Positions 1 through 8,494 of a DNA stretch of 64,000 nt are shown here, piece after piece. Within the stretch, counting starts at the first letter, position 1. Each line of letters begins with the position of its first letter. The DNA is taken from contig NZ_JYJA01000041.1 of the NCBI RefSeq assembly GCF_000956465.1, positions 1-64,000 of the forward strand, in the 5' to 3' direction. Under the pieces are notes generated by a model, which saw only the letters and a program-made list of their open reading frames with translations, searched no databases and was not told the DNA's origin. Source of the stretch: Microbacterium trichothecenolyticum. Its GTDB lineage: Bacteria > Actinomycetota > Actinomycetes > Actinomycetales > Microbacteriaceae. The position numbers were made by a program, and so were the translations under genes.

Positions 1-92
1 GGCTGGGTGGGCTGGTCCGCTGCCGGAGCGGGCGGAACCGGCGGGTACGAGCCCGGCTCGGGTGCGGGGTCCTGCGGGATGTTGTCGCTCAC
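1..92 (-). CDS. N-terminus of a proline-rich protein (partial)
   Basis: The first 30 codons of a leftward gene that leaves the window at base 1. A GTG start at 92-90 sits a few bases downstream of an AAGAAAGG purine run and reads V-SDNIPQDPAPEPGSYPP, then more Pro/Ala. Such low-complexity proline-rich tails are common at the cytoplasmic N-terminus of actinobacterial membrane proteins, but nothing here identifies the family. The gene is divergent from fabG. The start is plausible; the function is unknown. Confidence 0.5.
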   Translation of the reverse strand, partial: MSDNIPQDPAPEPGSYPPVPPAPAADQPTQ

Positions 93-179
93 GGGGCGGC
101 CTTTCTTCGATGTCTGGGACCAGAGTCCCAGCGCCGCAGCGGGGGTGTCAAACACGCCGGTCGATCGGGGCGCCGCCGG

Positions 180-185
180 TAGGCT
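180..185 (+). promoter_or_regulatory. -10 box for fabG
   Basis: TAGGCT lies 34 nt before the fabG ATG. It implies a short leader carrying the Shine-Dalgarno GGGAG at 208-212, which supports the start at 220 over the longer open frame beginning at 7. Confidence 0.4.
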
Positions 186-219
186 GGTGCGGATCCGCCA
201 CAACCCCGGGAGTGCCACC

Positions 220-930
220 ATGTCCACCGATCGCGTCGTCCTCGTCACCGGCGGAAACCGCGGCATCGGCCGCGCCATCGCGGAGCGCTTCGTCGCCGAG
301 GGCTACAAGGTCGCCGTCACCGCGCGCTCCGGAGAGGGTCCCGAGGGCACCCTCACCGTGCGAGCGGATGTGACGGATGCCGCAGCCGTCGACGCCGCAT
401 TCACCGAGGTCGAGAACACGCTGGGCCCGGTCGAGATCGTCATCGCGAACGCCGGCATCACGAAGGACACCCTCCTGCTGCGCATGACCGAGGACGACTT
501 CGACAGTGTCGTCTCGACCAACCTCGGCGGCGCGTTCCGCGTCGTCAAGCGCGCCTCCAAGGGGATGCTGCGCGCCCGCTGGGGTCGCGTCGTGCTGATC
601 TCGAGCGTCGTCGGGCTGTACGGCTCGGCCGGTCAGATCAACTACGCCGCATCGAAGAGCGCGCTCGTCGGTTTCGCGCGCTCGCTCACCCGCGAGCTGG
701 GAGCCCGCGGCATCACGGCGAACGTCGTGGCACCCGGCTTCATCGAGACCGACATGACGGCCGAGCTCTCTGACGACACGCAGGCCGAGTACAAGAAGAG
801 CATCCCCGCGGGGCGCTTCGCGTCCCCCGACGAGGTGGCCGGCGTCGTGACGTGGATCGCGTCGGATGACGCGGCCTATATCTCCGGCGCCGTTATTCCG
901 GTCGACGGCGGACTCGGCATGGGGCACTGA
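220..930 (+). CDS. fabG: 3-oxoacyl-[ACP] reductase (FabG-type SDR)
   Basis: A 236-residue classical short-chain dehydrogenase that reduces 3-oxoacyl-ACP with NADPH in fatty-acid elongation. The Rossmann motif TGGNRGIG is at residues 10-17, NAG at 77-79, catalytic Ser at about 129, and YAASK (Tyr142, Lys146) follows. The C-terminus PVDGGLGMGH is typical of actinobacterial FabG. The ATG at 220 has GGGAG 7 nt upstream; the open frame extends upstream but that part looks non-coding. Mycobacterial fabG is followed by an enoyl reductase gene, whereas here a convergent hydrolase follows, so fabG stands alone. Confidence 0.88.
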   Translation: MSTDRVVLVTGGNRGIGRAIAERFVAEGYKVAVTARSGEGPEGTLTVRADVTDAAAVDAAFTEVENTLGPVEIVIANAGITKDTLLLRMTEDDFDSVVSTNLGGAFRVVKRASKGMLRARWGRVVLISSVVGLYGSAGQINYAASKSALVGFARSLTRELGARGITANVVAPGFIETDMTAELSDDTQAEYKKSIPAGRFASPDEVAGVVTWIASDDAAYISGAVIPVDGGLGMGH

Positions 931-944
931 CCGCCCACCGCTGC

Positions 945-982
945 GTGCTTGGGCGGGCTCGGCGTGCTTAGGCGGGCTCAGC
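945..982 (+). repeat. 19-bp tandem repeat, two copies
   Basis: Two adjacent 19-nt units (945-963 and 964-982), GTGCTTGGGCGGGCTCGGC and a copy with two changes, lie in the convergent gap. The second copy supplies the left arm of the hairpin that follows. Confidence 0.6.
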
Positions 983-1008
983 GACCGCGACCGGCCGCTG
1001 AGCCCGTC
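971..1008. terminator. Bidirectional hairpin between convergent genes
   Basis: GGGCTCAGCG (974-983) pairs with CGCTGAGCCC (996-1005). The stem extends to about 13 bp with one wobble around a 12-nt loop. There is no U-tract, so termination is inferred from position and stem strength. Confidence 0.5.
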
Positions 1009-1015
1009 GGCGTTC

Positions 1016-1723
1016 TCAGGAGATCGCCTGCAGGATCGCCTCGGCGACCGCGCCGGGCCGCGAGAACTGCGGCCAATGGCCCGCCGGGTCTTCGGGGGCA
1101 CCGAGCTCGATGATGTCGAGGTGCTCCAGAGCGGCCAGCTCGGCCGCCCAGGGCGGTGCCGCCGCGATGATCTCGCGGATCTGCGCCTCCGGAACGGTTC
1201 CGGTGATCATCGTCGCCGCAACGGCGCGCCGTCGCTCGTCGGTGAGCCGGATCGGATCGGTGGGGACCCGCTCGGGCACCGACTTCGCGCGCGCCGCGGC
1301 CTCCGTCCGCGTCTGGGGATCGAGGTCGACGATGTCGGCCTCGTCGAAGAAGTCCCAGCCTGGGAACGGGATCACACCGTCGACGACGGGGAACTCGGAG
1401 ATGGAGCCGCCGTCGCCCGGCGGGAACGTGTCGAGGAACACGACCCGGGCGACCCGGTCGGGCCGCGCATCGACGGCGCCGTAGACGACGTTGCCGCCGC
1501 CGGAATGGCCGACGAGCACGACCGGCCCGTCCAGGCGATCGATCTGCGCCACGGTCGCGGCGATCCAGTCGGCGATGCCGATGCCCGCCGACTCCGTGGC
1601 GGAGGCGCCGACCCCCGGCATGGTGAGTGCGTGCGTGCGGTGGCCGGCGGCTTCGAGGGCGGGGTCGACGTCGCCCCACGACGACGCGTCGAGCCACAGC
1701 CCGGGAACGAGGATGATGTGCAT
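1016..1723 (-). CDS. alpha/beta-fold hydrolase
   Basis: A 235-residue cytosolic hydrolase. The oxyanion segment LVPGLW is at residues 5-10, the nucleophile elbow GHSGGG puts the serine at 74, and a C-terminal AGHW places the catalytic histidine near 216. No signal peptide is visible. The size and GHSGGG signature resemble small esterase-like hydrolases; the substrate cannot be predicted. It is convergent with fabG and has its own promoter. Confidence 0.8.
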   Translation of the reverse strand: MHIILVPGLWLDASSWGDVDPALEAAGHRTHALTMPGVGASATESAGIGIADWIAATVAQIDRLDGPVVLVGHSGGGNVVYGAVDARPDRVARVVFLDTFPPGDGGSISEFPVVDGVIPFPGWDFFDEADIVDLDPQTRTEAAARAKSVPERVPTDPIRLTDERRRAVAATMITGTVPEAQIREIIAAAPPWAAELAALEHLDIIELGAPEDPAGHWPQFSRPGAVAEAILQAIS

Positions 1724-1729
1724 GCTCCG

Positions 1730-1735
1730 ACGCTA
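1730..1735 (-). promoter_or_regulatory. Leaderless -10 box, hydrolase
   Basis: TAGCGT (minus strand) ends 6 nt before the ATG at 1723, so transcription would begin at or next to the start codon. Confidence 0.5.
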
Positions 1736-1785
1736 CCGACGGCGCCCGACATCGGAACAGCCCGGGTGGGGGTCGCGAAATGCGC

Positions 1786-2427
1786 CTACGGCAGCAGCGG
1801 GATGACCTCCGCGAGGTCGACCGGACCGACGACGAGGTCGGCGCGTTCGCGCACCGCGGGCTTCGCGTTGAAGGCGACGCCGAGCCCGGCGACCGCCATC
1901 ATCTCGAGATCGTTCGCGCCGTCGCCGATCGCGAGTGTGCGGGTGAGGGGCACGCCGTTCTCGTCGGCCCATTCGCGGAGGGCGGCGGCCTTGCCCGCAG
2001 CATCCACGATCGCGCCGTCGACGGTGCCGCTCAGCACGCCGTCGCGGGTCGCGAGGCGGTTGGCGCGCCACACGTCCACACCGAGGTTGGGGGCGACCGT
2101 GTCGAGGATCTCGTGGAATCCGCCCGACACCACACCCACGGCACCGCCGCGCTCATGCACGGCTGCGATCAGCTCGCGGACGCCGGGCGTCGGCTCGATG
2201 CGCGCGAGCACGCGCGCGAACGCCGCCACCGGCACCCCCTCGAGGGCCTCGACACGGGAGCGCAGGCTGGACGCGAAATCCACCTCGCCCCGCATCGCGG
2301 CCTCCGTCGCCGCCGCGACCTCCGCGCCGCGCCCTGCCTCGTCGGCGATCAGCTCGATGACCTCGTTGCGGATGAGCGTGGAGTCGGCGTCGAGCACGAC
2401 GAGGAAGCGGGCGGGGGCGACAGGCAT
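1786..2427 (-). CDS. serB: Phosphoserine phosphatase SerB
   Basis: A 213-residue HAD-superfamily enzyme for the last step of serine synthesis (phosphoserine to serine). Motif I is DADST with Asp13 and Asp15, motif II is VVSGG, and the metal-binding motif is GDGANDLEM. It lacks the N-terminal ACT domains of the longer mycobacterial SerB2 and E. coli-type enzymes, so it is the short catalytic form. Start: ATG at 2427, with GGGAGC just upstream, which overlaps the spacer of a leaderless promoter. Confidence 0.88.
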   Translation of the reverse strand: MPVAPARFLVVLDADSTLIRNEVIELIADEAGRGAEVAAATEAAMRGEVDFASSLRSRVEALEGVPVAAFARVLARIEPTPGVRELIAAVHERGGAVGVVSGGFHEILDTVAPNLGVDVWRANRLATRDGVLSGTVDGAIVDAAGKAAALREWADENGVPLTRTLAIGDGANDLEMMAVAGLGVAFNAKPAVRERADLVVGPVDLAEVIPLLP

Positions 2428-2433
2428 GCTCCC

Positions 2434-2439
2434 ACGCTA
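2434..2439 (-). promoter_or_regulatory. Leaderless -10 box, serB
   Basis: TAGCGT on the minus strand, 6 nt before the ATG. Confidence 0.5.
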
Positions 2440-2469
2440 GCGGGACCGGATGCCGCTTCCCGCCGTGTG

Positions 2470-3714
2470 TCAGCGCTCGACGCGGAACCCCTTGCCGACG
2501 ACGGTGATGCCGCTGTCGGTGATCGTGAAGCCGCGCGCGAGGTCCTTCTCGCGGTCGACGCCGACGGTGGCGCCGTCGTCGAGGACCACGTTCTTGTCGA
2601 GGATCGCCCGGTGCACGCGTGCCCCGGCGCCCACCTGCACGTGGTCGAAGAGCACCGAGTCGGTGATCGTCGAGCCACCGCCGGCGAGCGTCCACGGGCC
2701 GACCACGCTGCGCTCGAGGTGCGTGCCCGACAGCACCGACCCGAGCGACACGATGGAGTCGATCGCGTTGCCGATGCGGCCGACCGAGTCGCGCACGAAC
2801 TTCGCGGGCGGGGAGTTGACCGACTGGGAGTGGATCGGCCAATCCATGTTGTACAGGTTGAACACCGGCAGCGTCGAGATGAGGTCGCGGTGCGCGTCGA
2901 AGAACGAGTCGATGGTTCCCACGTCGCGCCAGTAGTAGCGGTCGCGATCGGTCGACCCCGGCACATCGTTGCGGTTCATGTCGTAGACGCCGGCCTCGCC
3001 GCGGCCCACGAAGTAGGGGATGATGTCGCCGCCCATGTCGTGGTTCGACGTCGGAAGCTCCCCGTCGGACTCGACGGCCTCGATGAGCGCGTCCGTGTCG
3101 AAGATGTAGTTGCCCATCGACGCGAGCACCTGATGGGGAGCGTCGGCCAGGCCGACCGCGTTCTGGGGCTTCTCGAGGAACTCGCGGATGCGCATCGGGT
3201 CCTCGGACTCGACGTCGATCACGCCGAACTGGTTCGCCAGCGAGATCGGCTGCCGGATGCCGGCGACCGTGGCCCGCGCGCCCGATTCGATGTGCGCGGC
3301 GAGCATCTGCCGGAAGTCCATGCGGTAGACGTGGTCGGCGCCGATCACGACCACGATGTCGGGCTGCTCGTCGTTGATGAGGTTGAGGCTCTGCAGGATG
3401 GCGTCCGCCGATCCCGAGAACCAGCGCTTGCCCAGACGCTGCTGCGCGGGCACCGAGGTCACGTAGGAGTCCAGGAGGGCCGACATCCGCCACGTCTGCG
3501 AGATGTGGCGGTCGAGGCTGTGGGACTTGTACTGCGTCAGCACCACGATCTGTCTCAGGCCCGAGTTGATCAGATTCGAGATCGCGAAGTCGATGAGCCG
3601 GTACTGCCCTCCGAACGGGACGGCCGGCTTGGCGCGGTCCGCGGTCAACGGCATCAGCCGCTTCCCTTCGCCGCCGGCGAGGATGATTCCGAAGACCTTG
3701 GGTGCAGCTGGCAT
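2470..3714 (-). CDS. glgC: Glucose-1-phosphate adenylyltransferase
   Basis: 414 residues. It makes ADP-glucose from glucose-1-phosphate and ATP, the committed step of glycogen synthesis. The nucleotide-binding segment [10 protein letters not shown] is at residues 11-20, followed by [15 protein letters not shown] and the sugar-binding [10 protein letters not shown]. The C-terminal third carries the left-handed beta-helix typical of the family. The open frame continues far upstream, but the promoter and homology fix the ATG at 3714. It is divergent from glgA with only 48 bp between the starts, the same arrangement as in mycobacteria. Confidence 0.92.
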   Translation of the reverse strand: MPAAPKVFGIILAGGEGKRLMPLTADRAKPAVPFGGQYRLIDFAISNLINSGLRQIVVLTQYKSHSLDRHISQTWRMSALLDSYVTSVPAQQRLGKRWFSGSADAILQSLNLINDEQPDIVVVIGADHVYRMDFRQMLAAHIESGARATVAGIRQPISLANQFGVIDVESEDPMRIREFLEKPQNAVGLADAPHQVLASMGNYIFDTDALIEAVESDGELPTSNHDMGGDIIPYFVGRGEAGVYDMNRNDVPGSTDRDRYYWRDVGTIDSFFDAHRDLISTLPVFNLYNMDWPIHSQSVNSPPAKFVRDSVGRIGNAIDSIVSLGSVLSGTHLERSVVGPWTLAGGGSTITDSVLFDHVQVGAGARVHRAILDKNVVLDDGATVGVDREKDLARGFTITDSGITVVGKGFRVER

Positions 3715-3721
3715 GCGACCC

Positions 3722-3727
3722 ACACTA
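3722..3727 (-). promoter_or_regulatory. Leaderless -10 box, glgC
   Basis: TAGTGT on the minus strand, 7 nt before the glgC ATG and 22 bp from the opposing glgA box. The two promoters share one very short control region. Confidence 0.5.
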
Positions 3728-3749
3728 TGACGCGTTCCGGCCCGTGTAC

Positions 3750-3755
3750 TAGCGT
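3750..3755 (+). promoter_or_regulatory. Leaderless -10 box, glgA
   Basis: TAGCGT, 7 nt before the glgA ATG at 3763. It rules out the very long upstream open frame. Confidence 0.5.
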
Positions 3756-3762
3756 TCGACAC

Positions 3763-4956
3763 ATGCGAGTCGACATCGTCACCAAGGAGTACCCGCCGGA
3801 GATCTACGGCGGCGCCGGTGTGCACGTGACGGAGCTCGTCAAGGCGCTCCGCTCGAGCATCGACGTCCGGGTGCGCGCGTTCGGAGCCGCCCGCGACGAG
3901 GAGGGCACCACGTCGTACGGCGTGCCTTCGGAGCTCTCCGCCGCCAACGCCGCGGTGCAGACGCTCGGCACGGATCTCGAGATCGTGACGGATGTCGCAG
4001 GCGCCGACGTCGTGCACAGTCACACCTGGTACGCGAACTTCGCCGGGCACCTCGCGTCGCTGCTGCACGGCATCCCGCACATCGTCACCGCCCACAGTCT
4101 CGAGCCGCTGCGCCCCTGGAAGGCCGAGCAGCTCGGCGGCGGGTATGCCGTCTCGAGCTGGATCGAGAAGTCCGCGTACGAGAGCGCGGCGGCGATCGTC
4201 GCGGTGAGCAACGGCATGCGGGAGGACATCCTGCGCAGCTACCCGGTGCTGGATCCCGACCGCGTGCGCGTGATCTACAACGGCATCGACGTCGAGGCGT
4301 GGCATCCCGTCGAGGACCCCGCGCTGCTCGCGGAGCTCGGGATCGACCCGGCGAAGCCGTCCGTCGTCTTCGTCGGCCGCATCACGCGGCAGAAGGGCCT
4401 GCCGTACTTCCTCCGCGCCGCCGAGCGCCTGCCGGCCGACGTGCAGGTCATCCTGGCCGCCGGCGCACCCGACACCCCGCAGATCATGGCGGAGGTCGAG
4501 GGGCTTGTCCGCGGGCTGCAGGAGACCCGCGAGGGCGTCGTGTGGCTGGATCGGATGCTGTCGCGCCACGAGCTGTGCACGATCCTGAGCGCCGCGACCA
4601 CCTTCGTCTGCCCGTCGGTCTATGAGCCGCTCGGCATCGTGAACCTGGAGGCGATGGCCTGCGGCGCCGCCGTCGTCGGGACGGCGACCGGCGGCATCCC
4701 CGAGGTCGTGCTGGACGGTGTCACCGGTCGCCTCGTACCCATCGAGCAGGTGCAGGACGGCACCGGAACCCCGACCGACCCCGAGCAGTACGTGTCGGAT
4801 CTCGCCCGCGTGCTCACCGAGGTCGTGAGCGATCCGGAGCGCGCGCGAGAGTACGGGGCCGCCGGGCGCAGGCGCGCGACCGAGGACTTCAGCTGGCGGC
4901 GCATCGCCGACCAGACGGCCGCGCTGTACGCGGAGGTGGTCTCCGGCGGCCGATAG
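3763..4956 (+). CDS. glgA: GT4-type glycogen / maltose-1-phosphate synthase
   Basis: A 397-residue retaining GT-B glycosyltransferase using ADP-glucose. The N-terminal [15 protein letters not shown] loop, [10 protein letters not shown] at the start of the second domain and [15 protein letters not shown] (the EX7E-type motif) place it with the short actinobacterial GlgA, not the about 480-residue GT5 enzyme. In mycobacteria the orthologue beside glgC is GlgM, which makes maltose-1-phosphate for the GlgE route, so that activity is a real alternative to direct glycogen synthesis here. The stop codon overlaps the promoter of the next gene. Confidence 0.85.
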   Translation: MRVDIVTKEYPPEIYGGAGVHVTELVKALRSSIDVRVRAFGAARDEEGTTSYGVPSELSAANAAVQTLGTDLEIVTDVAGADVVHSHTWYANFAGHLASLLHGIPHIVTAHSLEPLRPWKAEQLGGGYAVSSWIEKSAYESAAAIVAVSNGMREDILRSYPVLDPDRVRVIYNGIDVEAWHPVEDPALLAELGIDPAKPSVVFVGRITRQKGLPYFLRAAERLPADVQVILAAGAPDTPQIMAEVEGLVRGLQETREGVVWLDRMLSRHELCTILSAATTFVCPSVYEPLGIVNLEAMACGAAVVGTATGGIPEVVLDGVTGRLVPIEQVQDGTGTPTDPEQYVSDLARVLTEVVSDPERAREYGAAGRRRATEDFSWRRIADQTAALYAEVVSGGR

Positions 4957-4959
4957 GCT
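4954..4959 (+). promoter_or_regulatory. Leaderless -10 box, ABC ATPase
   Basis: TAGGCT, 6 nt before the ATG at 4966, and overlapping the glgA TAG stop. Confidence 0.5.
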
Positions 4960-4965
4960 GTCAGC

Positions 4966-5751
4966 ATGCCCCAGGTGCTCGAGTTCTCCGACGTCGTCGT
5001 CCGCCGAAACGCCCGGAACATCGTCGATCACCTGGACTGGACCATCAACGACGACGAGCGCTGGGTGGTCCTCGGGCCGAACGGTGCCGGCAAGACCACC
5101 GTGCTCCAGATGGCCGACACGCTGCTGCATCCCACCTCGGGCGTCGTGACCATCCTCGGCGAGCGTCTCGGCCGCACCGACGTCTTCGAACTGCGGCCCC
5201 GGATCGGGTTCGCTTCCTCCGCGATGGCGCGTCGGGTGCCGCCGGAGGAGACCGTTCTCAACGTCGTCCTGACGGCGGCGTACTCCGTGCTCGGCCGCTG
5301 GCGCGAGGACTACGAGGACATCGACGAGCGCCGGGCGCTCCGCGTGCTCGCGGAATGGAAGCTCGACCACCTGGCCGACCGCACGTTCGGCACCCTCAGC
5401 GACGGCGAGCAGAAGCGCGTGCAGATCGCCCGTGCCGTCATGACCGACCCCGAGCTGCTCCTCCTGGACGAGCCGACCGCCAGCCTCGACCTCGGCGCGC
5501 GCGAAGAGCTGCTCATCCTGCTGGGCGGCTACGCGCAGGCGCCGACCACGCCGGCGATGGTCATGGTCACCCACCACGTCGAGGAGATCCCCATCGGCTT
5601 CACGCACGTGCTGCTGCTGCGCGACGGCCAGGCCGTGGCATCCGGTCCGATTCGCGAGACACTCACCGCCGAGGCGCTCACCGACACGTTCGGCGTGCCG
5701 ATCCGCCTCAGCGAAGAGGGCGGCCGCTACGCGGCACGCGCCGCCCACTGA
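4966..5751 (+). CDS. ABC transporter-type ATP-binding protein
   Basis: A 261-residue single ABC ATPase. Walker [10 protein letters not shown] is near residue 38, the signature is LSDGEQKR instead of LSGGQ, Walker B is [12 protein letters not shown], and the H-loop histidine lies in VTHHVEEIP. The [10 protein letters not shown] segment recalls the YlmA/ModF-like group, whose members often have no adjacent permease; none is present here. The exported substrate, if any, is unknown, and a non-transport role is possible. Confidence 0.82.
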   Translation: MPQVLEFSDVVVRRNARNIVDHLDWTINDDERWVVLGPNGAGKTTVLQMADTLLHPTSGVVTILGERLGRTDVFELRPRIGFASSAMARRVPPEETVLNVVLTAAYSVLGRWREDYEDIDERRALRVLAEWKLDHLADRTFGTLSDGEQKRVQIARAVMTDPELLLLDEPTASLDLGAREELLILLGGYAQAPTTPAMVMVTHHVEEIPIGFTHVLLLRDGQAVASGPIRETLTAEALTDTFGVPIRLSEEGGRYAARAAH

Positions 5752-5833
5752 GCCCCGAGAGCGGCCGGTTCGGCGTCCGCCTCGGAGACTGGTAGAATCT
5801 CTCTTTGGTGCATTCGCACTCCAGACTTTGACC

Positions 5834-5853
5834 GCCCTGGCAAAATCCAGGGC
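5834..5853 (+). promoter_or_regulatory. Hairpin in the L31 mRNA leader
   Basis: A perfect 7-bp stem, GCCCTGG caaaat CCAGGGC, ends 9 nt before the AAAGGA Shine-Dalgarno of the L31 gene. A second small GTGC/GCAC hairpin lies upstream. A TAGAAT -10 candidate sits at about 5793. Position and shape fit an autogenous ribosomal-protein leader. Confidence 0.45.
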
Positions 5854-5873
5854 ACCATCCTCAAAGGACCATC

Positions 5874-6128
5874 ATGAAGACTGACCTCCACCCGGACTAC
5901 CAGGCCGTCGTGTTCCGTGACCTCGGCTCGGGCGAGACCTTCCTCACCCGTTCGACGGTGACCAGCGACAAGACGATCGAGCTCGACGGTGTCGAGTACC
6001 CCGTCATCGATGTCGAGATCTCGTCCGCCTCGCACCCGTTCTACACGGGCAAGCAGCGCATCATGGACTCGGCCGGTCGTGTCGAGAAGTTCAACCAGCG
6101 CTTCAAGAACTTCGGCGGCTCCAAGTAA
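5874..6128 (+). CDS. rpmE2: 50S ribosomal protein L31 type B
   Basis: 84 residues, a component of the large ribosomal subunit. It has the type B length and contains no cysteine, so it is the zinc-independent form used when zinc is scarce in organisms that carry both types. [19 protein letters not shown] and [20 protein letters not shown] are family signatures. The ATG follows AAAGGA by 5 nt. It is monocistronic, with its own leader and a strong terminator. Whether this strain also has a zinc-binding L31 cannot be seen here. Confidence 0.95.
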   Translation: MKTDLHPDYQAVVFRDLGSGETFLTRSTVTSDKTIELDGVEYPVIDVEISSASHPFYTGKQRIMDSAGRVEKFNQRFKNFGGSK

Positions 6129-6140
6129 GCAGTCACCCCG

Positions 6141-6166
6141 GAAGGCCCCGCTTCGGCGGGGTCTTC
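6141..6166 (+). terminator. Intrinsic terminator after rpmE2
   Basis: GAAGGCCCCGC / GCGGGGTCTTC, an 11-bp stem capped by a UUCG tetraloop, followed by TGCGTTTC. Confidence 0.8.
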
Positions 6167-6196
6167 TGCGTTTCCCGGCCGGGTGGGCGACGCCTG

Positions 6197-6928
6197 TCAG
6201 CGGATCGGCCAGCGACCGTCGAGTCGGTCGTCGGGATCGATCCTCCCGATGCGGATGAAGTACTCGGTCAGGCTCTCCGCCTGGGCGCGGGCCCAGCCGA
6301 TCTGGCGGGTGTGCAGCTCGTGAACGGTGTCGGGCAGCCACGGGGCGAATCGCTCCGCGAGCGCCTGCGCGACGCGGCCCGCAGCGACCGCGTCCGCCGA
6401 TGCCTCGTGCGCGGAGTCCAGCCTCACGGCGTAGTGCGCCGCGACGACCTCCAGCGTGCGCTTGCCTTTGCGCCACCGGTCGTACGCCTTGTCGACCACG
6501 AGAGGATCGATCACGGGAGACGGATCCTCGATCGGTGCGACGCCGTGCCGCAGCGACTCGTACTTCAGCAGCGAGAAGTCGAACGGAGCGTTGTACGCGA
6601 CGACGGGGATGCCGGCATCGAGCAGGGCGCGTACGGCGGCGACCACCTCCGCGACCACCTCGGCGGCCGGTCGGCCGTTGGCGCGTGCGTGCGCCGTGGA
6701 GATGCCGTGGATCGCGCTCGCGCCCTCGGGGATCTCGACGCCGGGATCGGCCAGCCAGTCGCGGGCACGGATGACGCGGCCCGAGGCGTCCAGCAGACCC
6801 ACGTGGGCCGTCACGATGCGGTCGCCGGTGACGTCGATGCCGGTGGTCTCCAGGTCGAACACCCCGACCATGCGCACCCAGTCCGGCACATCCCACAGCG
6901 GCAGCTGTTCGGGATGCGGGCGGCTCAT
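6197..6928 (-). CDS. DEDDh 3'-5' exonuclease (DNA Pol III epsilon-like)
   Basis: A 243-residue RNase T/DnaQ-fold exonuclease. The DEDDh active site is visible: Asp25 and Glu27 in VFDLETTG, the third acidic residue in YNAPFDFSLL, and His plus Asp in DSAHEASADAVA. It acts on single-stranded 3' ends in proofreading or repair. It is not fused to a polymerase, and the replicative partner is not nearby. An in-frame ATG at 6958 with GGAG 12 nt upstream would add 10 residues; 6928 is chosen because the conserved part starts at LPLWDVPDW. It is divergent from the next hydrolase. Confidence 0.8.
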   Translation of the reverse strand: MSRPHPEQLPLWDVPDWVRMVGVFDLETTGIDVTGDRIVTAHVGLLDASGRVIRARDWLADPGVEIPEGASAIHGISTAHARANGRPAAEVVAEVVAAVRALLDAGIPVVAYNAPFDFSLLKYESLRHGVAPIEDPSPVIDPLVVDKAYDRWRKGKRTLEVVAAHYAVRLDSAHEASADAVAAGRVAQALAERFAPWLPDTVHELHTRQIGWARAQAESLTEYFIRIGRIDPDDRLDGRWPIR

Positions 6929-7003
6929 GCCGTTCACGGTATGCGTCGCCTCCGACATCCGTTGCAGGCGCTCCGCGCACAGCCTGGACCGGGGGAGTCC
7001 TCG

Positions 7004-7009
7004 TAGACT
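7004..7009 (+). promoter_or_regulatory. Leaderless -10 box, hydrolase
   Basis: TAGACT, 6 nt before the GTG at 7016. GGGGGAG at 6991-6997 is too far away to act as a ribosome-binding site. Confidence 0.5.
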
Positions 7010-7015
7010 CGACGG

Positions 7016-7915
7016 GTGACCGCGCCGAACCCGTACGCCCCGCTCCTCGACGAGATCCCCGTCGAGCGGCACGAGGTCGCGGTGCTCGGCGGCACCACCG
7101 CGTACTGGGTGTACGGGCCCGCGGACGCGGAGACGACCATCGTCGCGGTGCACGGCTTCCGTGGCGAGCACCACGGGCTCGAGCCCGTCGTCGCGCACCT
7201 GCCGAGCGTGCGGGTGATCTCGCCCGACCTCCCCGGCTTCGGCGAGACGGCGCCTGTTCCCGGCCGCACCCACGACCTCGACCTCTACGCGAAGTGGCTC
7301 CGCGAGTTCGCCACGGCCGTCGCACCGGGCGCCGTGATCCTCGGGCACTCGTTCGGCTCGATCGTCGTCGCGGCGGCGGTGGCCGCCGGCCTCCAGACGT
7401 CGCGTGTGATCCTCGTGAACCCGATCGGCGCTCCGGCGCTGGAGGGACCGCGAGGCATCCTCACGAGACTGGCGGTCTTCTACTACTGGGCGGGTGCGAA
7501 GCTGCCCAGGCGCCTCGGCGAGGCCCTGCTGCGCAACGGGCTCATCGTGCGGGTGATGAGCGTCTCGATGGCGAAGACCAAGGACTCCGGCATCCGTCGA
7601 TTCGTGCATGATCAGCACGACACGTACTTCTCACGCTTCGCCGACCGCGACGTGCTGCGTGACGCCTTCGTCGCGTCGGTGTCGAACGACGTGCGCGCGT
7701 TCGCGCCGCGCATCGCGCAGCCGACGCTGCTGGTCGCCGCGGTGAGGGACGACATCACGCCCATCGAGGCCGAGCGCAAGCTCAGGGCGATGTTCCCGCA
7801 CGGCGAGCTGGTGGAGATCCCCGACGTCGGGCACCTGATCCACTACGAGACGCCGGCGGCCGCCGGCGACGCGATCACGCGGTTTCTCGCGCCTTCCGAC
7901 GCCGGTACGCGTTGA
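7016..7915 (+). CDS. alpha/beta hydrolase
   Basis: A 299-residue hydrolase of the epoxide hydrolase/haloalkane dehalogenase-like group. The motifs are VHGFRGEHHG (oxyanion HG), the nucleophile elbow GHSFGS, an acidic residue in AAVRDDITP, and His in DVGHLIHYE. A cap domain of about 70 residues containing YYWAGAKLPRR lies between the core halves. No export signal is visible and the substrate is unknown. The last 41 bp overlap the 3' end of the convergent CGNR gene. Confidence 0.8.
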   Translation: MTAPNPYAPLLDEIPVERHEVAVLGGTTAYWVYGPADAETTIVAVHGFRGEHHGLEPVVAHLPSVRVISPDLPGFGETAPVPGRTHDLDLYAKWLREFATAVAPGAVILGHSFGSIVVAAAVAAGLQTSRVILVNPIGAPALEGPRGILTRLAVFYYWAGAKLPRRLGEALLRNGLIVRVMSVSMAKTKDSGIRRFVHDQHDTYFSRFADRDVLRDAFVASVSNDVRAFAPRIAQPTLLVAAVRDDITPIEAERKLRAMFPHGELVEIPDVGHLIHYETPAAAGDAITRFLAPSDAGTR

Positions 7916-8429
7916 CGTTCATGCGGTTGCCGCAGTTTCCGGTGTCGCAGTAGCGCTTGGAGCCGTTCTTCGAGTAGTCGATGTAGACGGAGTCGCAGTC
8001 GTCCGCGGAGCAGATGCGCACGCGGTCGTACTCGTCGGAGCGGATGACGTCGACGAAGGCCATCGCCGCCTCGACGAGGATGCGGGTCGCCAGTGGCGCC
8101 TCGTCGCTGGTGGCGTGCACGTGCCAGTCGAAGCCGTCATGGCGCACGAGGCGGGGCAGTGCGCTGCCGTCCGCGAGCATCTCGTTGACGAGCGGGACGG
8201 CGCCGTCGCGGTCGACCTCCCACAGCTGCCGCAGACGCGGGCGGATAGCACGGATCGCAGCGAGCTCCTGCCCATCGCGCCGGATGAGCCCCGTGTAGGG
8301 GTTCACCATCAGGTACTCGTCGAACGCTTCGAGAGTGGTGAGCGTGTCCTCGTCGTCGTAGCCGGGCAACGTGTTGACCAGGTGGGCGGCCGCGCGGAGG
8401 CTCAGCTCCGTGTCACGGATGAAAACCAT
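7875..8429 (-). CDS. CGNR zinc-finger regulator (ABATE domain)
   Basis: 184 residues. The N-terminal ABATE-like domain is probably ligand-sensing. The C-terminal CGNR zinc finger has paired cysteines in CSADDC and CDTGNCGNRMNVNAYRRRK, thought to bind DNA. The start at 8429 is set by AGGAG 5 nt upstream (TCAGGAGTCAAC); ATGs further upstream lack a site. It is divergent from an EamA exporter with a small dyad between them, a layout typical of a regulator and its target. The ligand is unknown. Confidence 0.82.
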   Translation of the reverse strand: MVFIRDTELSLRAAAHLVNTLPGYDDEDTLTTLEAFDEYLMVNPYTGLIRRDGQELAAIRAIRPRLRQLWEVDRDGAVPLVNEMLADGSALPRLVRHDGFDWHVHATSDEAPLATRILVEAAMAFVDVIRSDEYDRVRICSADDCDSVYIDYSKNGSKRYCDTGNCGNRMNVNAYRRRKARETA

Positions 8430-8463
8430 GTTGACTCCTGACATGCCGTTCGCTACTGTCACC

Positions 8464-8477
8464 AGTGTAAGCACACT
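8464..8477. promoter_or_regulatory. Dyad in the CGNR/EamA divergent region
   Basis: AGTGT aagc ACACT forms 5-bp arms. It overlaps TACACT, a -10 candidate for the CGNR gene. It is a possible operator of the CGNR regulator. Confidence 0.3.
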
Positions 8478-8494
8478 TCACCCCTGACAGCCGG

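Noticed and set aside
945-982. Possible start of a CRISPR-like array
   Set aside because: Only two directly adjacent 19-bp copies without spacers; no cas genes.
148-1101. Long leftward open frame opposite fabG
   Set aside because: Antisense shadow in GC-rich DNA; Arg/Asp/His-rich composition, no start site, and fabG fully explains the region.
1780-3762. Extension of the glgA open frame upstream of 3763
   Set aside because: It lies antisense to serB and glgC, and the leaderless promoter and family length place the start at 3763.
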